Part shown: in pieces, positions 22,177 through 36,100 of the stretch | How the letters are laid out: each line of letters starts with the position of its first letter | Position numbering within the stretch: position 1 is the first letter of the stretch | Assembly: GCF_000003855.2 (NCBI RefSeq) | Contig: NW_003101681.1 | Location: forward strand, 632,689-696,688 | Direction: 5' to 3' | DNA: 64,000 nucleotides | DNA from: Blastomyces gilchristii SLH14081 | Taxonomy: Eukaryota > Ascomycota > Eurotiomycetes > Onygenales > Ajellomycetaceae | Notes under the pieces: generated by a model | Told to the model about the DNA's origin: nothing | Databases searched by the model: none | Seen by the model: the letters and a program-made list of their open reading frames with translations, nothing else | Translations under genes and position numbers: made by a program

Positions 22177-24197
22177 TGAAAGAACTAGAAACTTATATAC
22201 TTCAATCTCTGTATACTCTACTGCAGATACTCAGAAGTAGCTATCTGAATTATGAATAATCTCTATAAAAGAAGTCTCAGAGAACTTATTAATTACTTAC
22301 AGAATATTATTCTCTATATTTGTAATAGAGAAACTTTCTGAATCTGTGAATAAATTAATCTTAGTGAAGAATATTTTTAAGTATCTTTTACAGAACTAAG
22401 CTATTTTTCTATAAGAAATACTTACTATCTGTAAACACTCTTGAACTGAGTCTCTAAATATAATCTTCAGAAATATCTATAAATTGAAAAGAAACTTTGT
22501 TAAGCAGTAATTACTTAAAATCATCTACTGAATTATAATCTATAAAAGCTTTTATAAGTTTATCTTTGAAATTAACTCATAAGTCAGACTATATAATATA
22601 AAAGATAAAGAAGTTATTATCTATATAATAACAGATCTCTAATATATTAAAGTCAAGAATTAACTAAATTATTTAAAGAACAATTATAAGATATTCTACT
22701 AATCAGTTCTTAAGATTTATTTAAAGAATAAGTTAAGAGACTCTGTAAGCTAAATAGAGAATATCTAAACTACAATTATTAATATTAGAAAAAGAGATAA
22801 GAAATCTGATAAAGATTACTTATAATACTTTATAGAATTACAATATAAATTAAGATCTGTGAAAATAAAGCTCTGAAATAAGATGTGAATAATGATATTT
22901 ATAAAAAAGCTGAATAAAAATATATAGAATAAGCTTATTAAATAAGACTTTAAAAGCTCTTAACTCTGAAGAAACTAATAACTCTTATTTATTACTTATA
23001 AATTACTGTAAGAGTTATAAATTTATAGAGAGTGAATTACTAATTAGCTTTATAAGAATTAGAATAATAGAGAATAGATTTACTATAAAAAGATAATAAA
23101 ATATAAAGAGATTTATATCTAACTATTAAGTAGAAAGAGAGAGTTTTATAAGCTTCTATAAATAGAGTATATAATAAAGAGATTAAGAAAAAGAGTCTCT
23201 ACTTTATCTATTTTAAATTAGAATATCTCTATGTAAACTGTTCTAATAAACTGAAATAGAAATTTAAAGAGTTATAAATAGAGTCAGTAACTATCTTCTT
23301 AAGAGTTTTAAAACTAATGTTTGAATCTGTTACTCTTTTAATAAAAATATATACTTATAAAGAGAGACTGCACTGTGATACTATTACTCTATAAATATAA
23401 AAAGTATTAATAAACTCAGAATCTCAGATCACTATAGTATCTCTAAAGCTTATAAAGTGAATAAACTAAGTGATAAAAACTGAGAATCTACTCTTATAAT
23501 AAGTAGAGTGTGAGAACTCAGATCTAAGAGCTAAGAGACTTATAAGAGTTATCTTTAAATTACAAGATCTCTTTAGAACTTGAAGAAGATTTATAGAAAC
23601 TATAATTATCACAGATATTATAGATAATATATACTTAAAACTTATATAACTTCAAAGATACAATTCATATATAGCTGTTTATAAGTTAGATTTATACTTC
23701 TAATCAGTATTAACAGACTCACTTATAGAGATAGAATCAGTTAATACTACAGAGTTAATTAAAGAAGATAAGCTTATTTATACAATAACTTTATAAATGT
23801 CTGAGAACTTCACAGTTATGAAAACTGAGCTTCAGATATCAGAGAAATACTGAGATCTTATAGAAATATTCAGTTAAGTTAAAATAACTAAGCTTTTATC
23901 TCACTATAAGAAGAATCTGATAATAAATTTGATAGAAGAGTAGAAACTCTTCTGAGAATTAATTTATAAGCTCTCTCATTATAAGACAGAAGCTTTATGA
24001 GCTTATCTAAAGAAGAATTTAAAGAACAACTTTATTCAATCTTTACAGATCTTCATAAGAGTCTCTGTAATATTTATAAAGAAGAAGAATAAAGATTTCA
24101 GATTATATATAAACTATTATAATCTGAACTCTAAAACTATAAAGAGTTACTACTCTCTGTCTCTGATTAACAATATAATTAATCATCTTATAGAAGC
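22177..24197 (+). pseudogene. Gypsy-X gag-pol, first part
   Basis: Heavily decayed; stops throughout. The N-terminal 1.7 kb is gag and protease by position only. From about 23815 the Gypsy protease-RT junction is readable: an ENFTVMKTELQIS stretch, then a YKLSHYKTEAL block, then IKKKNKDFRLYINY, which fits the RT segment before motif A. The reading is cut at 24197 by G2 and continues at 45825. Confidence 0.75.
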
Positions 24198-24505
24198 TGT
24201 AAGAGGCCTACACTGAATAGATTGATATAATATTGATAGGTCTTATATAACAAAGATAAAAACATTAGAGAAGAAAAGAAAGAGAAAGTGCGAGAATCAG
24301 TGATTGAGATGAATATTTATACATGTATGTGATGGTGTACATGATGGAGCTTCGGGGCGGGAGAATATACGCGCGTTTGTAGCAGCTGAGAATTGGTGAT
24401 TGAGAATGACTGAGAATTGAAGTGTATGCATTCAAGAATGAAGTGATTCAAATCTGTGAAGTGTAACAGAATAGTCTATATGATTGATCAGGCACAGTCT
24501 GCCAC
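24198..24505 (-). repeat. G2 3' LTR
   Basis: 308 bp, same family as the G1 LTRs; plus-strand reading TGTAAGAGGCC...CTGCCACA. Confidence 0.92.
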
Positions 24506-24559
24506 ATTAGCTCCTTCTTCCAGAAGCAGTTCTTATCAGTCAAGAGTCACTGTTTCAGA

Positions 24560-27500
24560 TAACACAGAACTCAGAGTTCAGATCAGTTGATTGTAGCTAA
24601 CTCATTTCATAAGATATTACTGATCACAGTCATGAGATCTCTTATCAAGAATATTCTCAATCTCTCACTCAAGCTCATTATCTTCTTCTATAATTCCTGG
24701 TGACTGTCAGTCAGAAGTCAGTTGAGAAGGGAATGAATTGATGATAATATAATAAAGCAAGCTTGTATGAAATACATCATGAATCTCTGATAATGTATCA
24801 AGACAGTAGTTGTGGCTATCTAGAACTTCTATCATTTTATACTTGATATGGCAGTAATCTAGTATATGAGATGAATGTGTGATTCATATATTCTTAAGAT
24901 TCAATCATATCAGATCTTCTATCTTATATTATTCAGCAGAATCTCAGTGAATATTGATTTGATTCTCTTGATCTTGTTTCACAGTTATCATGAAGGCCTC
25001 TGCTCAATTGCAGATATCTTGAAGTTTTCTTACTATATTATCAGTAATCTGAATCAGACTGCAGAGGTCTGATATAAACTGTGTAATCTCTAGAAGATTC
25101 AACACTTTCATGTGATATCTGTATGTAAGAAAGAATGAGCTTATATCTGTTAAAACAGCATCTCAACTGTTGATAGTGATCTCTGTGTGTAGAAGAAGAT
25201 CATGTCAATTGTCTTGTAAGTAATTACAGAACTTATGAAGATAAATCTTCACAGTCTAAATTATCTGTTCTGACACATCATCAGTCTTGAGATGATAGAC
25301 AGTTAATAGACAGTATGTAATCTTGAGTACTCAACAGATTCTTGTTCAGAGAGTGCTTATGAATTGACAGTCTTAATCTAATACTATAGATCTCAGTAAT
25401 CTGTGTATCTGATAGAACAGGCTCTATAGAAAAGCTTCAGTGACTTATTCAGTATTTATCTTATCACAAGATTTCAATATTATATCTTTGCTCAGTTAAT
25501 TCATAATGACTAGAATGTTTCTATAACTCTTACTCTCAGGTAGATTAATAGTGAAGTCAATTGTTACATCTCATCAGATTCTATTGAGAATATTGAGTGA
25601 TTTCAATAGACCTTTTCTACAGTTCTTTTATAAGATAATAGAAGAACAGTAATTGCAGTTTCAGATAAAGTATCTGATACTATTTAACATCTCAGATCAG
25701 TAGAACTCTCAGAAGATCATTCTATACAGTTATTCACAGTCTAAATAATCAGTTATATACAAATCATACATCTCTTGTATTATTCAAGTGTATAAGAGTT
25801 CAGAGTGAGAGACTCAGCATCATTCACAGAATTATAGAATATTATTATTATTGATTGAACATTCTGAGATATCAGTTCTTATACATAGTTCTGAAGAAAA
25901 TCAGAGTGCTTCTTGATATACTGCTTTAGTGAGAGTCTGAAGAAGTTCATTCATCTGAGCTGCTATATATCACAGTTCATTCAGTGTAGAGAAAGTGAAG
26001 ATATCAATGACAGTTCTAACTGAAAAAGTATATATAGTGTCATGAACTGTTTCATCTTGATCAACTAGTATCTTCAGATTTAAGAGCTGATGCTCTCAGT
26101 TCATTCAGTGAGTATCTGTTACATCAGATAGTATATCTTGCTCTTATTATAAGAGAGCATCTGTCATTGAGTTCTGACTACTAGAACAGTAGTGTATTGT
26201 AAAATGAAAGCAGCTTAAGAACTCAGATCATTGTATCTATCATTTAGTGAGTTTATGAATAGTTGTGAAGTATTTAAGATTCTTATAATCTGTGACTATC
26301 TTAAATTTAAAGATACTTCAGAGTTCAGAGTTCTATTCTTCTAAACAGTGTACAATTGTAAGAAGTTTCTTATCATAGATCTTATAATTGCATTCAGCAG
26401 AACTCATTTTCTTAGATATAAAGACACATGATTATAGAATATCTTCATTATTATATTATAATATCACTTCTTCTGTCACATAGTCAGAGAAATCAGCTTT
26501 AATAACTGTCTCATAATCAAAATCAAATATTATCAGCAGAGAAGTATTAATAAACATCTTCTTCATCTGTGTAAATGCAGCTTCAGCATTCACTGATCAT
26601 TGAAATACTGAGTCTTTCTTAGTGAGGTCTGTAAGTGATCTCACAATATCTGAGAAGTTTCATATAAATCATCAATAGAAGTTAGCAAATCTGATAAAGC
26701 TTTATATATCTTTCACAGTATACAGAGCTTCTCATTCAAGAATGATAGAGACTTTCTCAGAATTCATTCAAATTCTCTTATCAGCTTCTATAATAAAATT
26801 CAGATACTTGATACTCTTGACTTCAAAATTATACTTATCAATATCTATCAGTAGTTCTGCTTCTTGTAGCTGTTGTAATATCTTTCACATATACTCTTGA
26901 TATTCTTTTCTAAATTCATCAGTGAAGATGAGAATGTCATCTAGATAAGCAGATACAAACTTATTAAGAAAATCTCAGAGTGCTCAGTTGATATACTTCT
27001 GAAATATACTGAGAATGTTAGTCAGTTCAAAGAGTGTGACTATTTATTCAAAGAGATCATAACATGTTCAGAATGCTGTAAGTCATTCATCTTCTTCAGT
27101 AATATAAATCTTATGAAACATGATAGCAATATCTAGTTTTATAAATTATTGAGCTTATCTGATTCATGCTAGAGTTTCATTGATAAGAGATAAGAAGTAT
27201 CAATCTTTCTTTGTCAATCTGTTCAGATCTCAGTAGTTCACACAGAATCAGAGTTCTTTATCTGGTTTCTTTGCAAAGAGGATAGAGACTGCGGTGAAAG
27301 AGTTGCTAATATATATGAATTCTTTATTCAATAGATCATTGAGTGTCTTTCAAAGAAGAAGAAGTGTATCTCAGAACATGTTATAAAGAGAGTCTCATAA
27401 CAGTTCAGAATTCATATCATTCTTTTTCTCTAACTTGATACTGTGATTCACTTCAGAACCTTATAAGAGAGATATATTCATAATATTATCTTGTCAGAAG

Positions 27501-28400
27501 ACATCTAGATATTCATGATATTATTGAGAAAGTTTTGTATAAGAATCTGTTATTATAATATGAAATAATTTTTCTAGAGTCTTTTTGATATCAGTCAGAC
27601 TAGTGAAATAGATTGATATATAGTTCTACTATCAATGATTCTTTCAGTGACTTCTTTTTCTGAGTATTTTATAGATATTGACAGAGATCTGTGTCAGATT
27701 AATAGTCTTGTAAATATCATCTTCATGAATTCTATTATTATTAGAGAATATCAAGCTTCTGTTTTAAGTATTCAATAAGATGCCTTGTTCAGATAGTCAG
27801 ACAAGTTCTAATATAAGATTATAATTCAGATTATTAACTTTATATACATAGGCATCTTCACATTGATGTTCTCTCACATCTATAATCAGCTTTATCATGT
27901 AATAGATATAAATGTCTTTTGAATCATCAAATTCTGCAAGAAGTTGAGGTTTTGATAAAGAGATATACTGAAGATTATAATATCTTACAACTAAAGATTT
28001 TATTATTGTATAGTGATATAGACTGCTGTCTATCATGGCTTTCATATTATACATATTATCAATCACAGTAGATACAAGAATTACATTTATTATTATTTTC
28101 TCTTCAAATTATTATCATCTGATCTCTTCAAGCTTCTGTTTACAAATTTGAACAGAAGCTAATCTTTTCCCTGTTTCATCAGAATATTCTCATAGTTATC
28201 TTCTGAATCTTTCTTTAATGTAATATGGTTGATGTGAACAGACACTGATTCATTTTTTGAATGAGAAGACACTAATCTTTCTCTCAAGTATGAAGACACA
28301 TAGGTCAATCAGTAGTTGAAAGCAATGTGTTCTGATCAGTTACAGTTAATACACACTTTATATTAATATCAATCAGTGACTTCTTTGAGAGTGATCTCAG
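24560..28400 (-). pseudogene. G2 gag-pol polyprotein (main part)
   Basis: Collinear with G1 in reverse: chromodomain at about 24590-24690, integrase 24950-25750, RNase H 26080-26480, RT with an intact YLDD box at 26936-26947, protease block and adjoining gag in an open 89-codon frame at 27797-28066. Numerous stops at Trp codons. The gag N-terminus lies on the other side of LINE-A, at 44644-45510. Confidence 0.85.
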
Positions 28401-28703
28401 AGACTCAGAAGCCTGTCTGAATGATAAAGACTCTTGCTTATATGTAGATATTCAAGTCTACTCAATTCATGATATCTGCATCATTGTTATTTCTCAGTGT
28501 GAGTGTATAAGTCACTGAAATGTAACATCTTCTATCACTGTTCTGTATATTCTTGAGCTTAGTAAGACAGTTATTCATTGTTCAGAGCTGTGTGTAGAAG
28601 TCTTCATAAGTCTGGTCTTTATCTACACTTATAAGAGATTGTAAGAGTTTAAAAGTTAATGTCTTCTTGAGCATGTTAATCTTTATTCAATTCTCTCAAG
28701 ATT

Positions 28704-28865
28704 ATTATTATTATTATTCTTCAATTATAGATGTATGCAGTCAGAGACTATGACATCTACCTGAGAAGTTTTAGTTCTCAGGGTTTTTCCTATATCTGTA
28801 AAGTTAACTATTATACATTCATCAATTTCAGATATGCAAAATCAGAAAATTCCAGCTCAGAATAC
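28704..28865 (-). other. LINE-A 3' end: untranslated region and (AAT)n tail
   Basis: The end reads TATAATTGAAG then (AAT)n on the minus strand, with an imperfect hairpin at 28760-28782 that is perfect in LINE-C. Continuous with 37171-37381 once Gypsy-Y is removed, as the uninterrupted LINE-C copy (47770-48120) shows. Confidence 0.88.
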
Positions 28866-29043
28866 TGTGATTCAAAGGTTGCTTAAGCCAGCGTACGATT
28901 ACAGGCGTACGCCGGCTTCTTATATATTGAATCTCGTACGCTAAATTAATTAGTGGCTGCTAGGGCCCCCTTTACATTCATACGCTAGTAGTTCGGAAGC
29001 GGCCGCGTTATTATCCGACAGTCGTACGTTCTCCCGAACCACA
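28866..29043 (-). repeat. Gypsy-Y 3' LTR
   Basis: 178 bp, about 50% GC, holding several CGTACG palindromes. Nearly identical to 36992-37170, the differences being transitions. Confidence 0.88.
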
Positions 29044-29056
29044 TCCTCCCCCACCA

Positions 29057-31800
29057 GATTCGGTCACGCCCATGTGACCATGTTGTACATCCTAGCTTCA
29101 TGCAGATTAGCTCACCACTAGTGTTTCACGATTGTGTGGCCTATCCCTGATTCAGCTAGTGTCCCACATACACTCTCACAAAGAAACTTTCACTATATTA
29201 CATCACTTATTCACTAACTTTTCTCATTCTTCAATCATCTTCTTCATCATCATCATCATTGAATGTCACTATCTCATTCAAGATTTCTATCTCTTCTTCT
29301 GTTCAACTCTTTTCATCTGTTTATCTATCACATTGTATGCATTTCTGACAATGATCTCTCATTTTCATAACAAGCATCATCATATTGCTCATATCAGGCA
29401 GTTTATTAGCAGTAAGTGTAACATATTGTGAAACATGATCAGGACTTGTTTATCTTCTAACAATTGTCAGAACAATATATTATCATGAATGATGACACAT
29501 CTTCTTCACCTTCTTGTACATCTCTGATCATTTCCTTCTCAGTAAGTCTCTAATCATGTTTTCTGACATGATTTTGTGTGAACACAGATGCTGATATGTT
29601 TGTTTTTATTCATGTAGAATCTTCATGTGTTGACAGATTCACATCTGTTAATAATAGTGAACTCAGTGTTGAATCATTGATCAAGAACTTGGAGAATGTG
29701 ATAATGAAGAAATTGCTTATATTATGTGTGATCAGATCTCTCATATCTCTCTCTGCCTTCTCTGTTCCTTTCTCTGCTGCTTCTCTTCAATCTTCTACAC
29801 CTGTCTCTGTGTCTGGTTTCTCTCCTGCTACTTCTGTTCCCGCGACTCTCACTTCTGCTACTTCTGGTTTTATCATCTCTGCTTTCATTATCAGCTCTTC
29901 TCATTTCAAGAAGATATTGTGTAGACTTAATGAATCATCTCTCTTAACATATACACTCTTACTCTTCTTACTGACTCTCAGAATAATTTATTGTACAAAG
30001 ACTGTGTATAACATGACTATCTGAAGCTCAGTTGCAGACACTGATTATTATATTTATTTTAAATATTTATGATGAAACAATCATTCATTTATCTCAGAGA
30101 ATCACTCTCTCTCTCAATAGTGTTGAAATTGTAAGTCTTTTTCTTTCTCATCTTTTCTTTCTAATGCTGATTTTTCTGTTCTTAGAAAAAATCATTATGA
30201 GTTTTACTGTGTATGAAGTCATAGTGTTCACAGACATCAAGGAACTTTTTATAACTGTAAAGTTCAACATCACAGAGATATTCACTCTGATGAATTTCTT
30301 CAGAATAATAGATTCATATCAGTCTATTCTCTGATGTCTGTCATTCAACTTCATAATGCAGATAAAAGATATCTGTGTTTTCAGAAACAGAAATACAGAT
30401 ATCATACTCTTTTACACTCACAGATGTGAGGCTCATACACCTTGTCTGAGATGTTATTATGAGAATGAGTCATTTGCATACTGTGTTCTGCTTTCTGTAT
30501 TCTCTCATGTCTCTCTCTCTCTTTCTGAGAAGTCTTGTGTGTGTTGTAATTATGCATACAATTCTAAGACCAGTGAGTGTTTGTTCAGTAATTGTTATTC
30601 CTGTTTTTACAGTTTCATACATTAACAATAGTTCTTAGTTACTTCAGCATCAGAGATCATTTTAATTGAAGATGATAACATTACTGAGACTACTCTCTCT
30701 CACTCTCAAGCTTCTTCTGTTACTTCTTCTTTCTTCTCTGCAGAGAAGGTCATGCACACATCAGATTATAAGTATTCAGTCTCAGATAACTCTCATTGTT
30801 TATCTGATTCTGTGTCTCTCTCTTTCATTTCTTCTGTCTCTGTTCTCTCTGTCCTGGCTTCTGGTCCTGCGGGTTCTGCGCTCTTCTTCAATTTCTCTAC
30901 ATGTACATGTACACATTTCTATATTAGCATTTCAGTCAATCTTGTGATAAATGACATTAATATCATATACAGAGCAGTAGAGAAATCAGAGACATACACA
31001 GTATTATTGTAAGAGCAGCTTGCAGCCCTTGAATTCCTTACAAACCTTGAGTTTTGAGATTTCCTTTGTTTTTGATGTTTTTCAGATGACATGACATTGG
31101 AAATAGATTAAACATGTGATGTATGAAAATGAATGAGATATGTATAATAACATTTGTCTTTTACAGCTGACTCTTATAGTTGATGATCAATTCATTATTT
31201 CTTTTCTTACACTTTTTCTTTATCTGCTAGTCACTACTCTTACATGACCTCTATATGATACAGTGTTCAGTGACTAGGTTCAGTAGCTTTCATCTTTTAT
31301 AATTCTGTCTTATGTATTATACTGTCTCTCTTCACTCACTCAGATCACTACAGTAAACAGCTCATTAAAACTAATCTCACTCAACCTCTGAGTGTTCTCA
31401 GGAATTGAGATGGCTTGATCTCATATATCTGTGAATGTTTCAGATAGTTCATTCTCTGTGATCTCTGCAATTGAACTGATGTAAACAGTTGAATTCAACT
31501 CTGAATTTCTTTTTCTTCTGTAATCTGATTCACATGCAAGTCTGCTACTTTGAGACTGCTCTTTGCCATGTTACATCTGCTGTCTGCAGTACATTATCAT
31601 ATAATCAGCTACAGTCTCATCACTTATTGAAGTGTGACATTCATCTGATTTCTTCATTTCTTCTCATTCTTTTCTTGTAATTGTGAAAAGATCAGAATAA
31701 ATGAGATTATCTAGTTCATAAGCATCTATAATTTCTCTTACTTCATGAGACTTTTCAATTATAAGTCTCTTCTTTTTCAATACTGATAATAGTGCTGTGA
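29057..31800. other. Gypsy-Y region between integrase and 3' LTR, coding content unclear
   Basis: About 2.8 kb with pyrimidine-rich plus-strand sequence. On the plus strand, antisense to Y pol, are open stretches at 29132-29431, 29578-30024, 30032-30334, 30356-30625 and 30752-31012. The 30356-30625 piece (89 codons) has the pattern C-x2-C-x9-C-x17-C-x2-C-x10-C, like a zinc cluster. The minus strand also has open low-complexity stretches (Arg/Ser- or Glu-rich). It could be an antisense accessory ORF, an extended pol tail, or captured sequence; I cannot decide. Confidence 0.35.
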
Positions 31801-31879
31801 ATAATCATAATTCACTCAGGTCTTACATCTTTGCTTTTATAAGTCATGAATTATTGATTAAGTTGTATAAGATCTGTCC

Positions 31880-33112
31880 CTCTGATTCTTTCAATGTGTA
31901 CATTTCCAGAGAATGTGATTTAAGTATTTTATATAGCTCAAACCATCTAGGTTGAAACTTCTCAGAATTCTCATTATGTATGAGAACTCACATTTTCATC
32001 TTGAGACTCAATTCTTTAATAAGTGAGTCTCATATTCTTTTCAATTGAATTGCTCAGTTCAGAAGTAACTTGTTAGCTTTTATACATGCATGGCTGATCT
32101 CTTTCAATCTTGATTCTGTGTCTGTGACTGTTGTGTCTGCAACTGCTACTGCTGTATTTGTAACTGCTGTTTCTACTGTGTCTGCAACTGCTGTTTCTGC
32201 TGCATCTGCAACTGCTCTCTTCCTCACCTTTTCTGAAGCATTCTTCAGAATGCACGGATGCAATTCATACAACAGATAGAATGGTGAATGCTTGATGACT
32301 GCATGCTGTTGAATTCATGTGGCCAGTAGCACCTGCCTGAGATATTCATCTCATAGTCTCATAGGCTTGCTCACTAGATATTTTGTCAGCATGTTGCTCA
32401 AGATTTCATTCAAGTGTTCCATCTTCCTGTTTGTCCGCGGGTGATATGGCATTGTTCTATGATGTCTTATCTGTAGCTGGCTCATGAAATGCCTCATCAC
32501 TCCTTCTACAAGGTTCACACTGTTATTAGTTAGAATCTCACGCGGCATTTCATAGTTGACATAGATCTCATTATGTAGGAACTTCATCATCACCTTCTCT
32601 GTCATCTCTGAAACTGCTTTCGCGACTGGCCAGCCAGTAGCATAATCAATAGCAGTGATTATTCATCAATTTCCATTTAGTGTCTGTGACAATATGCCTA
32701 TGAGATTCACTTCTCATTGTTTGAACAGTTGTATTGTACATTTCATCTGATGTTGTACTTTCTCATGTTTCAACCCTTTCTTAGATTCTTTCACAACCTG
32801 GCAATTCAGGCACTTGTGAGTGTATGCCTGGATGTCCTCAGTCATGCTTGGCCAGTATACTCTTGATTTGAGTACACTCATGAGTTCAGGGCTTTCTAAG
32901 TGACTGAATTCCTTATGCATATGAGTCATCAAGTTGTGTCTAAATGAAGATTCTAGATAGAGAGCTTCTGTGTATTCTAGATTGTGATAAAGCACAATGT
33001 CATTTTTCAATTTTCTCAGCTTGAAGTTTGGAAGCATCTCTTCTACTACTTTCATGAGACACTTGTCATTCAACACCTTGTCATTCTTCAAGTAAGAGAT
33101 CATGATGTTCAC
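31880..33112 (-). pseudogene. Gypsy-Y integrase
   Basis: The H-H-C-C zinc-binding domain is intact in an open 132-codon frame at 32714-33112 (HKEFSHLE, then CLNCQ). The catalytic core continues at 32351-32605: REILTNNSVNL, where a D-N-G box is expected, is changed; the Glu block RKMEHLNEIL is kept. The C-terminal GPY/F-type domain lies at about 31880-32050 (RWFELYKIL). An in-frame Ala/Val/Thr-rich repeat (32115-32220) is inserted before it. Confidence 0.82.
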
Positions 33113-36100
33113 TCATTCTGATTTCTTGCATTCTCTCAGTGTGTTTAACATGAACATCTCTTATACCTGGTTCACAGAACTCTCACTTATGAAATTGAGT
33201 CTGTGACTGATTGTATTCAGCATCACTACATTCAATCCCTTTCAGTATTTGATATGAAGATTGTATGCTTAAAACTCTGAGATTCAATGTACTAAGCATT
33301 TGAAAGGTTTTATTGTTGATTATAGATAGATGAGACTTTCATGATTCATGATCACTGTTGTTGTATGCCTGTTGTCAATATATCTATCTCACAACATCAG
33401 CACATGCTTGATTGCTAGCAATTCCTTTTCATGCACTGAGTAATTGAGCTCAGCATCTGATAGTTTTCTACCATTATATATCACTGAGTGTAGCTTGCTG
33501 TTCTTACTCATCTGTAGAAGAATGTCTCTGATAGCTCATTCAGATATGTCTGTCTCAATATAGAAAGGTTTATTACAATCTGATTGAATAAGCACTGAGA
33601 ATGTTATTACACATTCTCTCAGTGTGAGAAAAGTCTCTTCACACACAGTATTTCAGATGATTGAATAAAACTTCTTCTTTCACAGATTTGCATCTGTTTC
33701 TCTTAAGAGATCTGAGAGTGATGCAGATATTTGTGCAAAATCCTTGATAAATCTACAGTAGTATGAGATCAACTCAAGAAACTATTGTACATGATGTATA
33801 TTTCTCAGTTACAGTCAATTCACTATAACATTCAATTTCTTCAGAATGAGATATATACAGTCATCACTTACTACATATTCTACAAACTTCAACTCTTTCA
33901 TTTCAAACATACACTTGATTGATTTGATATAGAGCTTATGCTCTGTCAGAGTTATAAGCACTTTATCAAGATACTTCAGATATTTATTATATAAGTTTGA
34001 AAAGACTAGAATGTCATCAAGATATACAAGATATGAGATTTCATTTTGTTTATAAAGAATTATATTCATCATTATTTGAAAGATGATGAGTGCATTTGTC
34101 AGACTGAATAACATTATCAGGAATTCAAACTTCTCTTATTATATATTAAACACAGTTTGCAGGACTGACAGTTCATCTATACAGATCTGCCAGTATTCTG
34201 AGAGAAGATTGATCTTTGATAGATATTAGACATTTTCAACTGTATTCAACTGTTATTGAATTCATGACAGTGAATATTCATTCTTGATTGTAAGCTTGTT
34301 AAGTGCTCAGTAATCAATACACATCTGTCACTCTTCATCTGTCTTTTTTACAAATAGAACTGAAAAGCCTCACATGCTTGATAAGAGTCATATGAGACTA
34401 TGTTCTAGAAGGTCAGTGATCTGACACTTCTGTTCTTCAAGATGTGTTTGTAACAGAGAGTATGCATTCTGATTGACTGGTTTTACATCTCTCATGTCAA
34501 TCTTATGTACAAATCCTTGTTCTGACAGTAATTTCAGTGAAAGATCTGTTTAAAAGACCTTCTCATACTTCTTCAGAAGCTTCTTCATATGCTTATCCTT
34601 CTGTATATTCTTTATCTTGGTTTTCTCCACTTTAAGGTTCTGTATGATATACAGAATGCTTTCAGATGAGGTCTTGTGAATCATTCTCTTTGCTTATTGA
34701 TATATAAGCAGATTTAACTCTTCTATATCAGAGGCATGAAATGTCCTTCTCATATCAGTTGATAGAATTGTATGAACTATTTTCTTCCTATCAGTCAACT
34801 GCATATGACATGTACATCATTGAATCTGCAGATTGAACCTTTGAAATCAGTTAAGTCTGAGAATAAGATTGTATTCCATGTTCTGCAGCTCTTGTGCTCA
34901 AATATAGCAAGATCATTCTTCAAAGTGCAAGGGAACTCTTACTCTTGCAGGTGATATCAAATATCAGTTATCAGATAATCTTATATATCAGAGATTCTTC
35001 ACTCAGTGAACCTCTTTCAATCTTCAGATTATATAATTATCAATATATTATATAGAAGCTTCTATGTCTGCTAACACTTTTACAGCCATCTCTTAATTCT
35101 TATCTAAGTGCTCTCTATACATTAACATTTCAGGTCTCAAGGCATTGAGATGAGTGTTCACTTCATTCTCACTCATATCTCATTCAGAAGCCTGCTTCTT
35201 CTTTACATTCACAGAATTCAGAGAATTATCTAATGCGGACATCTCTTTCACTTTGAAGACTTTTCATAGAATATCAGTGAGTGTCTTCAAGCTCACTGAT
35301 TCTACTAGTTTTTTGACTCTCTTGCTTCTCTTGACTGTGCATGCTGAGTGCAATCTTTTATATCATGATTTTAGTGTCTGCAGTTGAAGCAAGCTCAATG
35401 CTTATAATATCAAGATTTTCACTCAGAGAATTCCTTTTTTGAGAGATTCAGTGCTTTAGCAATGACATTCAGATCTAGATTCATTGTGTTCAGATGTATG
35501 ACTTGTATTATAGAAGTCTGATTATCTGTTCTCTGCTGAGACATACTCAATTGTAGTATTTTCTGTTATAATTGACTCACTTGTTCCTGTACAATGAGAA
35601 TATTATATACTTTCTTCACTGTGTCTGACTGTGAGGTTAAGCATTTTCATTCTGCTCTCAACTCAGATGTAAGATCATGAATGAAGATCTGTAAACAGAA
35701 AGATATTGAAAGCTCTTCATTCAATGTGAGATAGTGTAAACTGAAGTGTGTGAAGTACAATGTAAGATTACTCACTTATCTACACTCAGTGAAGCATTTG
35801 TAACACTTATCTTACATATTCACTTTCTCAAAGTTGTGCAAGATTCATTTGAAAAACTCATTTCATATTTATGAGAATGAATATCACTCTGAGTCTGTGA
35901 GATTCATCTTTTCATCAGTCATTCACAATGACTTTGCTTTTCTGTGTAGAAATGCAGCAGATCTTAAGACTTGTTGAAATTTCATTGACTGTCTGTCTGT
36001 GAGTTCATGTTTAATCTGATAATATAATTGCATCTGACTTAGCCAGCTGATTGCAGCATCATTTTTTCAGTCATCATTGAAGCTTGATAGCTTCAGCAGA

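Noticed and set aside
29578..30024. A 148-codon plus-strand secreted or membrane protein
   Set aside because: Low-complexity Ser/Thr/Leu sequence from a pyrimidine-rich strand inside Gypsy-Y; the opposite strand is also open (Arg/Ser-rich). Kept only as part of an unclear region.
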